Source: Zizania palustris (Eukaryota; Streptophyta; Magnoliopsida; Poales; Poaceae). From it: 64,000 bases of DNA. The stretch is from contig JAAALK010000087.1 in NCBI GenBank assembly GCA_019279435.1, positions 236,357 to 300,356 of the forward strand, given 5' to 3'. Shown here one piece after another: positions 12,390 to 24,076 of this stretch. The notes under the pieces are model-generated. The model was given only the letters and a program-made list of their open reading frames with translations. It was not told the origin of the DNA and made no database searches. A program made the position numbers and the translations under genes. Each line of letters begins with the position of its first letter. Within the stretch, counting starts at the first letter, position 1.

Positions 12390-13257
12390 GGGTTAATAGG
12401 TTTTGTGACACCGTTATTTTCCCAAACGCCAGAAATAGCATTAGTACATGACATTATTATTATAAATTCACTCCGAAATGTCATTTGGGCCCACCACGGA
12501 GCACTATTTTTCGTAAATACCCCAATTACCCTGCACTGTTCATCTTATTCCTTGCGCAGCCCCTCTGTCGACACCGAGCCCCTCCCCCACCGGCCCGAGC
12601 TCCCACGCGGATCCGCCGCTAGCCTCGCGCGGCCGGCCCCGAGCCCCAACACCCCTCCACCCGTCGGCCGCGTGCACCGCTCCATCACTGTGTCATCTTC
12701 TTCCTTGCATAGTCTCTTCATCAGCACCGAGCTCTTGGCCTCCGCCACCAGCCCCGAGCTCACGTGCAGATCCGCCGTTAATCTCGAGGCCCTTTGCCCC
12801 AGAGCACCCCTTCGCCCGCCGGCCTCGAGCGCTGCTCCGCCACGGTGTCCGACCGTCGAGAACGTGTTGAGTGGGCCGAGACCGAGGGCCCCAAGTCCTG
12901 CGCCGCCTGTCGCCGAGAGGACACCGAGAAGCGCGCCGAGAACCGTCGTCGCGCCATCCAAGATCCGCTGAGGCCACCGTCGTCGCGCTGTCCAAGATCC
13001 AACCGCCGTCTCACCATCCCGCATTAGCACCCTAGCTCCCAAGGACATGTCGAGTGATTGCCGGACCTCGATCACAGGGGATGGCTGAGGGAAGAAGAAG
13101 GGCAAACTGGGTAATACAAAAAATCAGACACCCTATATGTGGGCCTAATGACATATGGGAATCGATAAAAAATTTAATGACATCTAAGCTATTAGACGAG
13201 TAGTAATGATATTTTTAACGTTTGGGAAAATAACGGTGGCACAGAAACTATTAACCC
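12390..13257. mobile_element. Pack-MULE (868 bp) with GC-rich captured interior
   Basis: Terminal inverted repeats begin GGGTTAATAG. They share CACCGTTATTTTCCCAAACG and remain recognisable for roughly 120 bases up to a GTCATT-GGCCCAC block. Nine-base flanks TAATAACAA (12381-12389) and TAACAACAA (13258-13266) differ at one position and fit a Mutator target duplication. The interior (about 12540-13090) is strongly GC-rich, unlike its surroundings, and holds open frames of about 180 codons on both strands. It contains two diverged copies of a segment of about 165 bp. GC-rich cargo between MULE ends is the Pack-MULE signature in grasses. No captured gene could be named. Confidence 0.82.
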
Positions 13258-13976
13258 TAACAACAAACAAGTTGAAGGGGCAGTAAAAAAATTCCGATAC
13301 TATTGAAGCAATAACAAACCAGGTGGCTGTATAAAAAAAAATTCAGATGCTGATGAAGTAAACAACACATGTTTTTTCTTTTACTGAACTACTAGATGTT
13401 AGCTCTATGCCCAACTGAACATTGGTCAACGTGATACAAGTAAGAATACTAATAGATATTAGCTGGTTAAGAGTTGGAACTTGGACCTCACTTAGCTTCA
13501 TCGGCCACGGTGCTAAATACTAATATTATTACGACTCAACTATGCACAAGGGGAAAATACCTTTGCTCTTTGCTGGAGGGACCACGTTATGAGCACACGG
13601 CACATTCATATCTAAAAAATTAAACCAAAGTACTCACCATACTCTTTATAATATTACTTATAATATAGTGTCAAAATAACTTGTAGCATAACCGAGAATA
13701 CATTATTAGTTTGTTTTGGTTCCATGATCGCCAATTTGTCCGGTGCATATTTTAGTCACGAACGATGTACTTTTACCTCATATAAGATGTCTTGTTGTGG
13801 TTTGTTTTCTCAATAATTATTTCACTATTGCATATAACTATTTACTCCTACTATAGATTCTATGCTATAAACCATGTATAGAAATCTGTTATATAGTAGT
13901 AGTAAAAAAAGTGTAAAACCACCTAGGCAAATAAGAAAAGAGCAGGGCAGCCAAAAAGCCTACCACCTAGTGCATT
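13258..13976. other. Distal upstream region of the SPL gene
   Basis: AT-rich with no coding signal. It separates the Pack-MULE from the pyrimidine-rich leader region of the SPL gene. Confidence 0.4.
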
Positions 13977-15259
13977 TCAGGGTGGGTTGAACTGGTGTTC
14001 ATCTGGAAGTGCAGGGAGCAATAATGCTGAGGAGAGATGGTTTGTGAAAATCATGTCAGCTGAAATGAGGCAACACCACCACAGCAAAAGAAACATAGAA
14101 AGCCAGCCAGCAGCAGCAGCATTAGCATTGCATCTCTCTCCTCCACTGCCTTCTTTTCCTTTCCTTCCTCCTCCTCCTCCTCTCCATGCATCCATCCCTT
14201 TCCCAACTTTTGTACTTTTTCCTACCTCCACCCCCTACAAAAGGTGAAGGAAGGGGGAGGGGAGGCAGGCCCTGCACTTGGTCCTTCTCAGCCCTCACAT
14301 GTCCTGTTACTTCAAGTGCAGCTCCTCCCTCCTCCATCCACCTCTCTTTTCTTGGTACAGAAGAAGGCTGCACACAGCTTCCACCCTAAAAAGAACAGAC
14401 CAAACCCCCAAAGAGGCAAAGGCTAGGGGACTCAAGGAGAGGGAATCCTCCTCTGGAGCTGCTTGGTTTTGATTGGTTTGCACCTTTCTTCCTCCTCCTG
14501 CTGCCCTCTTTGCTCAAGTGGTTTCCTCTCTTTCTTTCTTTCTTTCTTTCTTTCTTTGTAACAGCTGCTCTTCCCACCTACTCTCTCCTACCACACACCT
14601 GTGTCTCTCTCTGTATTACAGGCATTGGTAATTAAAGTGAGTGAACAGTGCAGCTGTGGTGTCCCCATTCTTGGCAATTATTGCCACCTTTGGAGTTTGG
14701 AGTCCTCCAATAGGAGTCCGCTGCCCCCTGTGTCTGCAACTGCTGTCTCCCCTCTCCTCTCCAACTCTCCAGCTCCTGCCAGTCTTTCTTGGGGCTGCTG
14801 CTTGCCTCCTTGCTCCTTTCTCCATTCATCCATTCATCGTCTTCTTGCATTAAAGCTCCCCTGTATGTTGTGAATTGCTGTGATCTCTCTCCTCCTCGTC
14901 GTCTTTGTCCATTCTGCTACACCTCTATAGCCTTTTCCCTGTCCTGCTGTGAGCTTTTGCTTGCAATCAACTCTCCTTTTGGTGGTGTAGTGTACTGAAG
15001 AGGGGGTGAGCAGTTGTGGTCTCAAACTCTCAAGACGAGCTGCTTCTGTACACACCACACGCATAGAAGCACGAACAGACAAACAAGATTGATAGCCTTT
15101 TCAAGGCACAGTTGGATTAATTGTCACCTGGCCATCGGCGAGCTCCCCGGGAGCGAGCAAGCAAGAAGTAGCCGCCGCTCTTGTTTGAATCCCGGGAAGA
15201 GAAGATCCCGTGTTACCGGAGTTACGTACGTAGCTCTGCTGGAGCTGCTCGATCTTGCC
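13977..15259 (+). promoter_or_regulatory. Probable promoter and long leader of the SPL gene
   Basis: Composition changes to CT-rich at about 14130 and stays so up to the SPL ATG. It contains (CTTT)n at 14525-14557 and many CTCTCC tracts. This fits a long pyrimidine-rich 5' untranslated region, possibly spliced (for example an acceptor-like TATTACAG near 14615-14622). Short open frames in it have no recognisable product. The transcription start cannot be placed from sequence alone. Confidence 0.5.
14525..14557 (+). repeat. (CTTT)n microsatellite in the SPL leader
   Basis: About eight tandem CTTT units in the putative untranslated region, a length-variable tract. Confidence 0.9.
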
Positions 15260-18195
15260 ATGGATTGGGACGCCAAGATGCCTTCTTGGGACCTCGGCAC
15301 GGTGGTCGGCCCCAGCGGGGGAGGCGGCACCGCGCTTGACCTCAAGCTCGGCGCACCGACTAGCTGGAAAGTGGCGGCGCCTGCAACGGCGGCTCCTGAA
15401 CCGGTGGCGCAGCCGTCAGCGCTGGCGAAGCGGCCGCGGGCGGGGCAGGGGCAGCAGGCGGCTCCGGCGTGCTCGGTGGAAGGCTGCACCGCCGACCTGT
15501 CCAAGAGCCGCGAGTACCACCGCCGACACAAGGTCTGCGAGGCGCATTCCAAGACGCCCGTCGTCGCCGTCGCCGGCCAGCAGCAGCGCTTCTGCCAACA
15601 GTGCAGCAGGTACGTACAGTAACCAAGTCCTGAAGTCCATTCCGGCCATGCATGCTTCAACTCTCGAATCTTTATTTCATTTTTGCCACAAGATATTTCC
15701 TTTCACAATTCTGACTTTTGAAAGAAACGAAATTTCTTTTCTTGCGAGAGAGCTGCATGCAAATTTATACTCGGAATGCTCGGCTCGTGTAATTTTTTGC
15801 TAGTTATCACGGTGATTTTTGTTATCTCTGTTTTCACAAACACCAGTATATATTCGCGATGTGGTGAGTCGGCTCGTGTCCCTTTGCTATCATGACGTTT
15901 TGGCGTTTGCAATTAACAACCGACGTGCAGCAGCGGCACCACCCAAAAACTCTTCTGGTATCCGTCTGTTTCCAACAATCCAACCCACAGTAAATCAGAC
16001 CAGTTCAAGTTCAATTATTTAGCAGCCCCAAAGGTAGATTTTTTATGCAAACTCTGCAGGCTGTTTTCAAACTGAACAGCTCAAATTTAATTCCTCCTTT
16101 TTCACTTTTTTTAATGGAACCCAATCTTATCGATCTATAGCCCAGATTGATAGATTCACTGACCTTGGTTTCGAAAGCTAAAAGAAAGAACTGACCTTGG
16201 GTGAATTCTGAAAAATTCTGATCGGCCTCCGGGCTCTGGTCCTGAAGTCTGAACCAGACAGGCACGCGGCCTCGTCAGCCAGCTGAGTTTCATGGCGTGC
16301 CCACCATTGCCGCCCACCCGTGCTGTGTGTGCTTCTTCCTCCCGGGACACTGTCTGTCCCCACAACGACGCAGCAGCAGCAGCAGATGGCAAGATACAAT
16401 GGAACTGGAGTTTCAGGCCCATGTCGCCCGTCGCTTTCCTGGCTCACTCCCGCAACATTTTGCCATCCGCTTCCCTTTCACCGTTATGTTCTTCTAGAAA
16501 CAAAATGAGCGCCCGTTTAAAACTACAATCTCTTAAAAGTTATGTTTTTTTTAAAAAAAATCTATATAGAAATTGTCAGAAAATTGTTTTAAAGTTGTTT
16601 GTCATGTTTTTAATTGAACCTAATTGTCCTATGTTCTATTTTGAACGGGATTCCCATGCATGAAGCTGTAGCAATCTGGACATGCAGGGCATTTTCTGAC
16701 TTCTGATTGATGATTGATTGATCTGAGAGTGCTCGCACAGTGATGAAACCAGAATTTCTGATTGATCAGGCTTTGTGTGTACGGTGTATCAGGAAGCCCT
16801 CGTGAGTGAAATGAATTACCTTTTGTTATTGCAGGTTCCACTTGCTGGGAGAGTTCGATGAGGTGAAGAGGAGCTGCAGGAAGCGGCTTGATGGTCACAA
16901 CCGGCGGCGCCGGAAGCCACAGCCTGATCCTCTCAACCCGGGCGGCTTCTTCGCCAATCACCACGGTATGTAAACGTGAACGATCCCTGTCGAGGCATTC
17001 GAGATATACCATAAGTTAAAAATACCAGGAAAAAAAACGATAAAAGAAAGTTCTTTAATTTGGAATTGCCATGCATCAGTCTACAGTTTTGAAAGGACGC
17101 AGACTAAGTTTTCGTTTTCAGAGCTGATAGCTGCATTGAGATGGAAAGCGAAGAGGACACCTTTGACATTTTTCATCTTGGTTTGATCGAAACATTTCGA
17201 TGTAACCGGCCATTATAGATGATAGATGTCAAATACTGTAGTTGTCTTAAAGCGCAAAGTTGACATGAAAGCCACCGTAGTTTCCGACTTTATCTTGGAT
17301 TCATCTTGAACTAGTCATTTTCAACAATTTCACGAGTAATCTTCATCAGCTGAGCAGTGACTAGTATACGGTTTACCTGCATTCTTCTATGATGGTAGAG
17401 TCGAAACAAAGCACAAGAAATTCATCTGCCAAGAAATCTATAATTCCTGCGTGTAAATGTGTAATCCTGACCATGTTGTTTGGCTCAAGAAACGTCGGTC
17501 TCACTGTTGATTTCCATCGTTTTCTGTTTGCAGCAGGAGCAAGATTCATATCGTACCCGCAAATGTTCTCGACGACGTCCATGGCGCCGGAGACAAAGTG
17601 GCCGCCGGCCAGCGCGGTGAAGACGGAGGCCAACGCGTACCAAGAGCAGTACTACCCGGCGCTCCACCTCAACGGCGCCGCGTCCCTCTTCCACGACGGC
17701 AAGGGGAGGAAGCAAAGCTTCCCATTCCTGACCGACCACGGCGACACGGCGGCCTTCGGCTGCCAGCCGTTCACCATCACGCCTCCCTCAGAGAGCAGAA
17801 GCAGCAGCGGCAGCCGGCACAGCAACGGCAAGATGTTCGCCCACGACGGGGGTCTGGACAACTGTGCTCTCTCTCTTCTGTCAGACAACCCGACGCCGGC
17901 GCACATCACGATCCCACAGCCTCTCGGCGCCGCAGCCGCAGCCGCAGGGATACAGTACGGCAACGTGGCCCGGCTTCCCGGCGACGGTGACGGAAACGTC
18001 TCGCTCACCGGGCTGTCTTACGTAAGAGTGGACGACAAGGACACGTCCGTTTTGGCCAAATCCGCCATTGTTACAACTACCAGTGCAGCGGCAACACAGC
18101 TGCAATACCATGGCTACTACCACCATCACCACCTGAGCGCTGATCAGGGCAGCTCCGATGGTGCAATCCATGCCCAGCCCTTCTCATCGTGGTAG
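15260..18195 (+). CDS. SPL2: SQUAMOSA promoter-binding-like transcription factor (SPL2 orthologue)
   Basis: SPL proteins are nuclear plant-specific transcription factors that bind GTAC-core DNA through the zinc-binding SBP domain and control phase change, shoot branching and inflorescence traits. Coding exons are 15260-15609, 16835-16965 and 17537-18195, all with GT-AG borders and consistent phase, giving 379 residues. The protein starts MDWDAKMPSWDLGTVV. The SBP domain spans about residues 71-145 with CSVEGC, RRHKVCEAH, RFCQQCSRFH and SCRKRLDGHN, followed by the basic nuclear-localisation stretch NRRRRK. The last exon carries SRHSNGKMFAHDGGL, the ALSLLS motif encoded by the miR156 site, and a C-terminal QPFSSW. 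The motif series matches rice SPL2 as I remember it. The reading frame is open upstream of 15260 but has no ATG there, so the start is clear. Exon 3 has a tandem CAGCAG acceptor (17531-17536), so an isoform one residue longer is possible. Confidence 0.93.
17864..17883 (+). promoter_or_regulatory. miR156/miR529 target site in SPL mRNA
   Basis: The sequence GTGCTCTCTCTCTTCTGTCA lies in the last coding exon and encodes the core of CALSLLS. It is the canonical complementary site through which miR156 represses SPL transcripts. No disrupting base is seen, so post-transcriptional control is probably intact. Confidence 0.93.
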
Positions 18196-19596
18196 TGGAT
18201 TTCACGACTCTGATCTTGTTCTGAATTCTGATCGATCAGATGCTAGGAATCTGGTACTTGCTGTTGACCAAACATGCATATCAGGGATAACTGGAAACAT
18301 CACTATGATAATATGGTCATTTTTCAAGTTGCCAGATTGTCCAATTTATGGGAATGTCTTTTCCTCTAACTTACCTAAGATTCATAATTGCATTATTTGA
18401 TCTGGCGATATTTTGGGAGTCGTTCTGTAGTAGTACAGCTTTTGTTGTGTATACCACTTGCTCAGTACGTACAGGTGGATCTACAGTACTGCCTACGTTG
18501 TCACATGATAATGATATATTACTGGTTAAGCTAAGTACTTTTCTCTGATATAATTTTGATGATAGTAGTCTAGTTTATTGAAAAATGTCTACTTCCTTAA
18601 GAATTGTAAAATAGCTACTCTAAAATCCAAAGTAGAAGTTCACTGTATTACACACAATCCTGGGTATTCTTCTTGAAAATTTAATCTTTTGGATTTTTGT
18701 ATATACCAAGAGGGAGTGATGGATTGTGGAGCTACTTGTTTTTCACATGGTGTGTGCATGAACAGAGATCTTGTTGGGAGGTAGTGACTAAGTTAAGGGG
18801 TTTGGACCACTCCTATAACTGTTGTCCTAGGAGCATTTTTTAGGTTGTACTTGTTAGGTGCTTAAGCTCATAATTTAGATGATGGTGCTTCTAATTTGCA
18901 TGGCAATTAAGGAATTTTCTCTAATTCAATTGCCTTTTTTTATTATTCCTTATTGTCTAATGTTCAGTCCTCTTGGGTTAAAGAAGTTGGGGAGGAAAGC
19001 CCTGCATGTGGAAGATAAGACCAGTTACTACGATGCAATTAGAAGAAGTGCTATTAACTTAATTTTTTATAAAAATTACACTAAATGATATCCCTCGATA
19101 ACCTTAAAATTTCTCAAATTCCTGTACAAACGAAGAAACAAGCGATAGGCTCCTCTTGTTTGTGTTTCCGAGGAAGTCGGTTTTGGATTTTCTGAATGGT
19201 GTTTTATTTTCTGAAAAAAAGACGTTTTCAGATCAGGGTTCCTCCAATATGTATTAGCCATTTACATTTGACGCTTCCCTTCATGCACACGCCACGATCG
19301 ATTTGAGATAATATTTGACATATTCGACATGCTCGCGAGCCATGCTTATTTTCTTAAGCTCGGGCTCTAGTGAAAGAAGTTGTTCAGAACAAGTCTCATG
19401 AAGGTTTCAGAAACAGAAGCTATTATGCATCCCTTCCACTCTTCCAGTGAAGCTGCAGTTCACAGAAAGGAGCTACAAGGAAGAACAAGAAAAAAAACAG
19501 CAAGAGCTACTGCCTACATCCATGGCTCCCCAGAAGATATTCTTGCAAATTAATATAAACTTTTTCTGGAGCAGAGCCTGCCAGGCGCCAGCCTTC
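18196..19596. other. SPL 3' flank and intergenic
   Basis: AT-rich, presumably holding the SPL 3' untranslated region. A worn piece resembling the arm of the 4351-4497 element is present near 19055-19110. No gene seen. Confidence 0.4.
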
Positions 19597-19824
19597 CTAC
19601 ATCCACTGTTCTTTCTTGAAACGCTCTCGGACGGCCACGATGTAAGCCGTCGCCAAGTCGTCGACGTTGCTTGCATCAATGGAAGAAGAGTAGTTTGGCT
19701 GGTAGATACGTGTGACACTTACAGCAGAGCTGTTCTTGGCGTTGGCGGCGTAGCTGGAGTACACCGTCACCACCTTCCCCTTGGTCGCTCCTCTAGCAGT
19801 GCTGCTCTTGAGGTCTGCCTCCAT
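19597..19824 (-). CDS. Small intronless protein of 75 residues, unknown function
   Basis: ATG at 19824-19822, stop just before QWM completes at 19597. The product is 75 residues, hydrophilic, without signal peptide or membrane segment. It has KGKVVTVYSSYAANAK near residues 15-30 and a C-terminal SNVDDLATAYIVAVRERF. Codon choice is GC3-rich, unlike the AT-rich flanks, which supports real coding. A TATA box lies about 90 bases upstream. The C-terminus loosely recalls the short (D/E)xxAxx(F/Y)I motif of plant DUF761 proteins, but I would not assign a family on that. It sits between SPL2 and the MADS gene and is transcribed towards SPL2. Confidence 0.6.
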   Translation of the reverse strand: MEADLKSSTARGATKGKVVTVYSSYAANAKNSSAVSVTRIYQPNYSSSIDASNVDDLATAYIVAVRERFKKEQWM

Positions 19825-19910
19825 TTTGTTCTTCTTGCCTAGCTAGCTTGCTGAGATAGATCTGCTTTGGCTGTGGTTGCTTTGCAATGCAGGGGGGGCT
19901 AGCTAACCCT

Positions 19911-19918
19911 ATATATAT
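19911..19918 (-). promoter_or_regulatory. TATA box of the 75-residue gene
   Basis: On the minus strand ATATATAT is followed by AGGGTTAGC. It lies 87-94 bases upstream of the ATG, implying a leader of about 55-60 bases. Confidence 0.55.
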
Positions 19919-19977
19919 GCAGGTTGGTGTGTGAGATCGTCACTGGATCAGAGTAGACGTTGCATGTCACATCTCTG

Positions 19978-20110
19978 CTGCTTTCTGGCGCCAATGGATA
20001 ACATGCATGCAACAAGTAGAATTCTTTCTGATGCCAATGGATAACACGCCTGCAGAAAGAACAAATGTTTCTGATTCCAATGGATAAAATGGCTTGAGCA
20101 AGAAGAAGAA
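19978..20110. repeat. Three tandem units of about 43-50 bp upstream of the small gene
   Basis: Each unit contains TTTCTG followed by CCAATGGATAA, then a CATGC/CCTGC-like stretch. They begin near 19980, 20025 and 20069. They lie about 60-200 bases upstream of the TATA box of the 75-residue gene, so they may be promoter repeats. Confidence 0.7.
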
Positions 20111-22503
20111 TCATCCATCTGTTGGTGTAAACACAGGAGACGTACGAGTTTAGTGGAACAGTCACTGACATTTGAGCCCAGTAATCCAACATGCTCGGAA
20201 GGGGCCATTGATGAGTGAGCTCTGAGCTGTAGTAGATTGAGCTCATAGCTGCCTTGCAGTTTCAGCAATATATATGTGGTTGGTCTCGCCATTTTCCACA
20301 TCAGAAACGATTCCTTTGGATATCCGATTCCAATGCTTTGCTGCAAAAGTGATCATTTCGACAGATTATATTCCTCTCTATCCGTATGAAACACCCATCG
20401 CTTTGACGCTTTTACCTTCACCTGTAGCAGCAGTAGGTAATGTGTAATTGTGTATCTGTTTCAGAGTTGGAGGATAAGAACTGAAGCAGATAACGAGCCA
20501 AAGAAAGAGCTGGTCACATGCATCTGGAAACCAAGTTGCTCGATCTGAACAATTTGGCAAGCAATGAATGGTAATTTTTTTTTTAATTTCAGACAAGAAA
20601 TACGTAGTTGCATCACACTAGCATCGATCGAACAAAGAAAAGAAAAGGCCCGTGGATGAACAGATCGAAGCGCTAGCAAGTTGCACACTTGGCAAAAATC
20701 TGCCAGTGGCCGGAATCGATCGATCGATCGATCGATGATGTGCGCATCGAATTACACTTATCCATCTCTGGGATCTCATTCATGTTTCTGGGATGGTTCG
20801 TGACGACTTGACCGATTGAAGCGTAATGCAGAATTAATTGCAAATGGACGGAACGTGAATCAGCCATCTCAATTGACAGAACAATCATAATTAAAGAAAA
20901 CTTAGCATCGTATTAAGGTAATATCTCACCCATATTCATTATATTTAATTTTATACATTTTAAATTCAAATTTAATGTAGATTAATTAATTGTCTTGTTT
21001 TGAAATTTGTGGTAGCCGGATTTTGGTCCACTTTGTTTAAGGAGAAAATTAACCATGATAAGATTCAGAAAAGTTCGGCTTCGGTTGCGGCCCGTTCGCG
21101 ACGCATCGAGGCCGGCCCAGACGCGGCAACGAAGACGAAGAGAACTTATGACTTATTAGCATCATCCTGTTCTTACAGTTATTAATTAATCATCCAAAAA
21201 AATTTAGCAAAGATTCACTCAGTCTCCGTCGTAGAATGTAGTAAATCTTATGTTTGGCACGTGTATCAAAAAGAAGAATAAGATGGCACACTAATCTTCT
21301 CGTCTTCTCAGGATTGTCAATGGGAGCACAGAAATAGTATAGCCTGTACAATAGAAATGTAATAAATTAACAGAACTGTTGTTGAGATTGTGAAACGTGT
21401 GTTGTTTTGTGAAGAAATATAGTGACCAGTGTACCAATCTGATCGAGACATAAATATATTGGCAACGTACCAAAGACATCAAGACTGACGAGCACTAGCA
21501 TGAGGATTGCTGGGAGAGGCTGACACCGGTGGCTGCCGCCTGCTACCCAACCAGAAGCAGATGAGTGAAGGCCACCTTGCGCGGTAAAAGACTTATTTAA
21601 AATTAAAAAGAAACTGTTGTAAATTAAATTAGTTTTTAAGGAATTCTAAAGATAGAACGTTTCTTATACTAAATTTTAGGAAATAAAATTTGAGACATCT
21701 TGTTCTCAGCACCGACCGTCGTGGCCGCAGGAACGCCGTTGCTTGGCCGGAGAGAGAAAAGGGGAGGCGCATCTGGACGGGGAAACAGATTCATCCCACC
21801 CATCCGTTGCAAGCGTCCAGTCCAAAGGGTAGCAGACGGAGATATTTTCGCGGCGTCGCTGGACCCCACCTCCTCCGCGGCGGGGGCCCACACGCGGCGG
21901 CACGCTTCTCGCGGAAATTCGTTTTTAGGCGGGAGAGCGGGTGGGGACTGGAGGTTCGTGGACGACGTTGCGCGGAGGTGGGGCCCGCGGGGGGCTGACG
22001 TGGTCCGGGCGACGCATCGGGGAGATGCCACGCGTCCCCGCGGCTGCTGACGTCGCGCCTTGCCAGGCCGGGCCAGGTGCAACGCTCCCCTTCTCAGATC
22101 GGGAAATCTTTCTCCGCCTTTTCTCTTTGTTTACAAAGGCCCAGGTGCAACGCTCCTTTTCCAGTTACCTCAAAAATAATAATTCGTTGATTTACTCTCT
22201 TAAAAATTAATAAAATATGGACAAATTTTTAAGCATAATTTAACGGATGAATTTGAAAATTATTTTTTACAATATATCATCAATACATATAGAATCAATA
22301 TCATATGAAAATATTTTAATATACAAATTCAATTTATCACATAGGTAGCACTTTTAAGATTCATTTTTAGTTAAAATTAAAATAATTAATTTTCCAAATA
22401 CATGCATAAATTATAATTTTAGAGTGGTAAATTATACTATCTTAAACTAGTCGGTTTCTAGCGTCTTTAAATTATAACTGGATTTTTTGTTTATCTCATA
22501 TTT
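20111..22503. other. Intergenic, no supported gene
   Basis: Contains (ATCG)n at 20716-20736. A fragment near 21595-21695 matches the right end of the MITE at 37631-38110 (AAACTGTTGTA and ATTTTAGGAAATAAAATTT). A GC-rich island at 21700-22090 includes TGACGTGG-type motifs. The island has overlapping open frames on both strands, no recognisable protein and no exon series. It could be a CpG-rich relic or a promoter of an undetected transcript. Confidence 0.4.
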
Positions 22504-23134
22504 TGTTGAGAATATGATCCCGGTCCTTCCCGAGTGCTTTTAGTGCCGACCTTCTAACAATCGGTTTTCTCTAGAAGACTGATGGTAAGGAGTCTCAAGT
22601 CCCCGAGTCCCACACTCGGGGAGGCGGCCTCCTGACTACCGACATTCTAGCGGGAGGCTTTAAAGGCAGGACCGTCATCAATCTCCATGAAGATCGTCAT
22701 TAAGTATAGCGGGTATCTCTAACAGTCATTACCCACTAATCAATCATTTTCTCGGGCATTAGTAGGGTCAATTATCTCTAATTTATAACATTGATCTCTC
22801 TCGTATAAAGGGATCAGAGGAAACAAAAAGCACAATTTCTCATGATCACACGTTTTACATCTTATAGGCATATCCGTCTCCCGATTAGAGAACTTAGGTT
22901 GTCTTCCAGGAACTTTGTCGTATATTGAAAGCAAAATCCATCCTCACACATCATAAACACATGAAATAGGTTATTATCCTTCGGAAGGTCTAAACCTGTC
23001 TAAATCCTCTTGATCTTATCTTTCGCCTCATATCTTAATGTAACCATTGAGTCAACATCATAGCTCCTCGTCAAACCTAACCAAATCTCACTACGGGTAC
23101 CCCTGTAAACTATTGTTGTTCTCACGCAATGACA
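22504..23134. mobile_element. Solo LTR of an LTR retrotransposon (631 bp)
   Basis: The segment starts TGTTGAGAATATG and ends GCAATGACA, so it has the TG...CA ends of an LTR. It is flanked by identical TATTT on both sides (22499-22503, 23135-23139), the 5-bp target duplication of LTR elements. A TATAAAGGGATC box near 22804 and a CT-rich stretch follow LTR architecture. No internal retroelement coding sequence is adjacent, so this is a solo LTR left by recombination. Confidence 0.82.
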
Positions 23135-24076
23135 TATTTATAAATATATTTGCACATATTTGATCTCTAATTCTAAATCTATATCCAACTACTATATTAG
23201 CTCTAAGCTTTCTTACGTGTCATACTCCTTTAGTTGTATTATACTATAAATTATGTTTAAAATGGGTGTTTATAGGTTATGAGTTTGTGAAAAGGACGTG
23301 AATAAATTAACATCGAATCCCATTAGAATTTCATGTAAGAGTAGTATTGTTGTGAGTTGTCTGCTGTGAAAAAGCTGTTGTGAGCTGGCTGGTTACTGTG
23401 AAAAAACTAAGTCGTTTGGTTGAAGTTGTTGTGAAAAAAACTGTTGTAAGCTGACTGTTTTTATAACTTACGTAATTTTCATCATTATAATATTATATAC
23501 ATATATATAAATAGGAAACACTCAACATTGATGCAAATAAATAACTAAAAAATATATTAGATAAATAAAAAGTGCATAGTTAATCTTATAAAGTAACCGA
23601 CAACCACGTATTATCTCATGAAATTGTGCAATGCAATACAAACCATAATAATGTTAAATCAATTAAGACACCTTGAATTCATACTATTTAATCTGAACTA
23701 AAAATCAGAAAAGCAGAAAAACAAAAGTAGAAAAGCAGGGTCTAGGCCGCTTCCAAATTTATACTAGAAAAAGTTGCTTTTTCACAGCAGAAACAGTTTT
23801 GGTAAACCCGTTTGATTCAGAGATTTCAAAAGTAGAACCAAACGCACCTTAAGTTTCCGTTTTTTTTATAAATCCACGTGTTTATGTGTTTAAAGTAGTT
23901 TTTTAGTATCTGATTTATAAAACCTAGGAGTTTTGGATAGTTTTTCATGAGATTATTCTAGGACAATTTTTTTTATTGAACATGTCGGTTTTATGTCGGC
24001 GATTGCGTCGGTTTGAGGGCGAGAATAGATAGGATGATCTCATCCATGAATTTAGGGATAAGATGATACATTTGAG
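23135..24076. other. AT-rich intergenic with MITE-like sequence
   Basis: About 23335-23850 resembles the hAT-like element at 7109-7612: repeated CTGTTGTGAGCTG-type motifs on the left and AACCAAACGCACC on the right. The ends are not certain. Confidence 0.4.

Noticed and set aside
12405..13105. Open frames of about 185 codons on both strands
   Set aside because: They are inside the Pack-MULE cargo, are low-complexity, have no recognisable domain and occur equally on both strands.
15014..15259. In-frame open extension upstream of the SPL start (82 codons)
   Set aside because: It begins with TTG, contains no ATG, and lies in CT-rich leader sequence. The conserved MDWDAKMPSW start is at 15260.
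21669..22082. GC-rich island with open frames on both strands
   Set aside because: Composition alone keeps the frames open; no protein similarity recognised and no splice partners.
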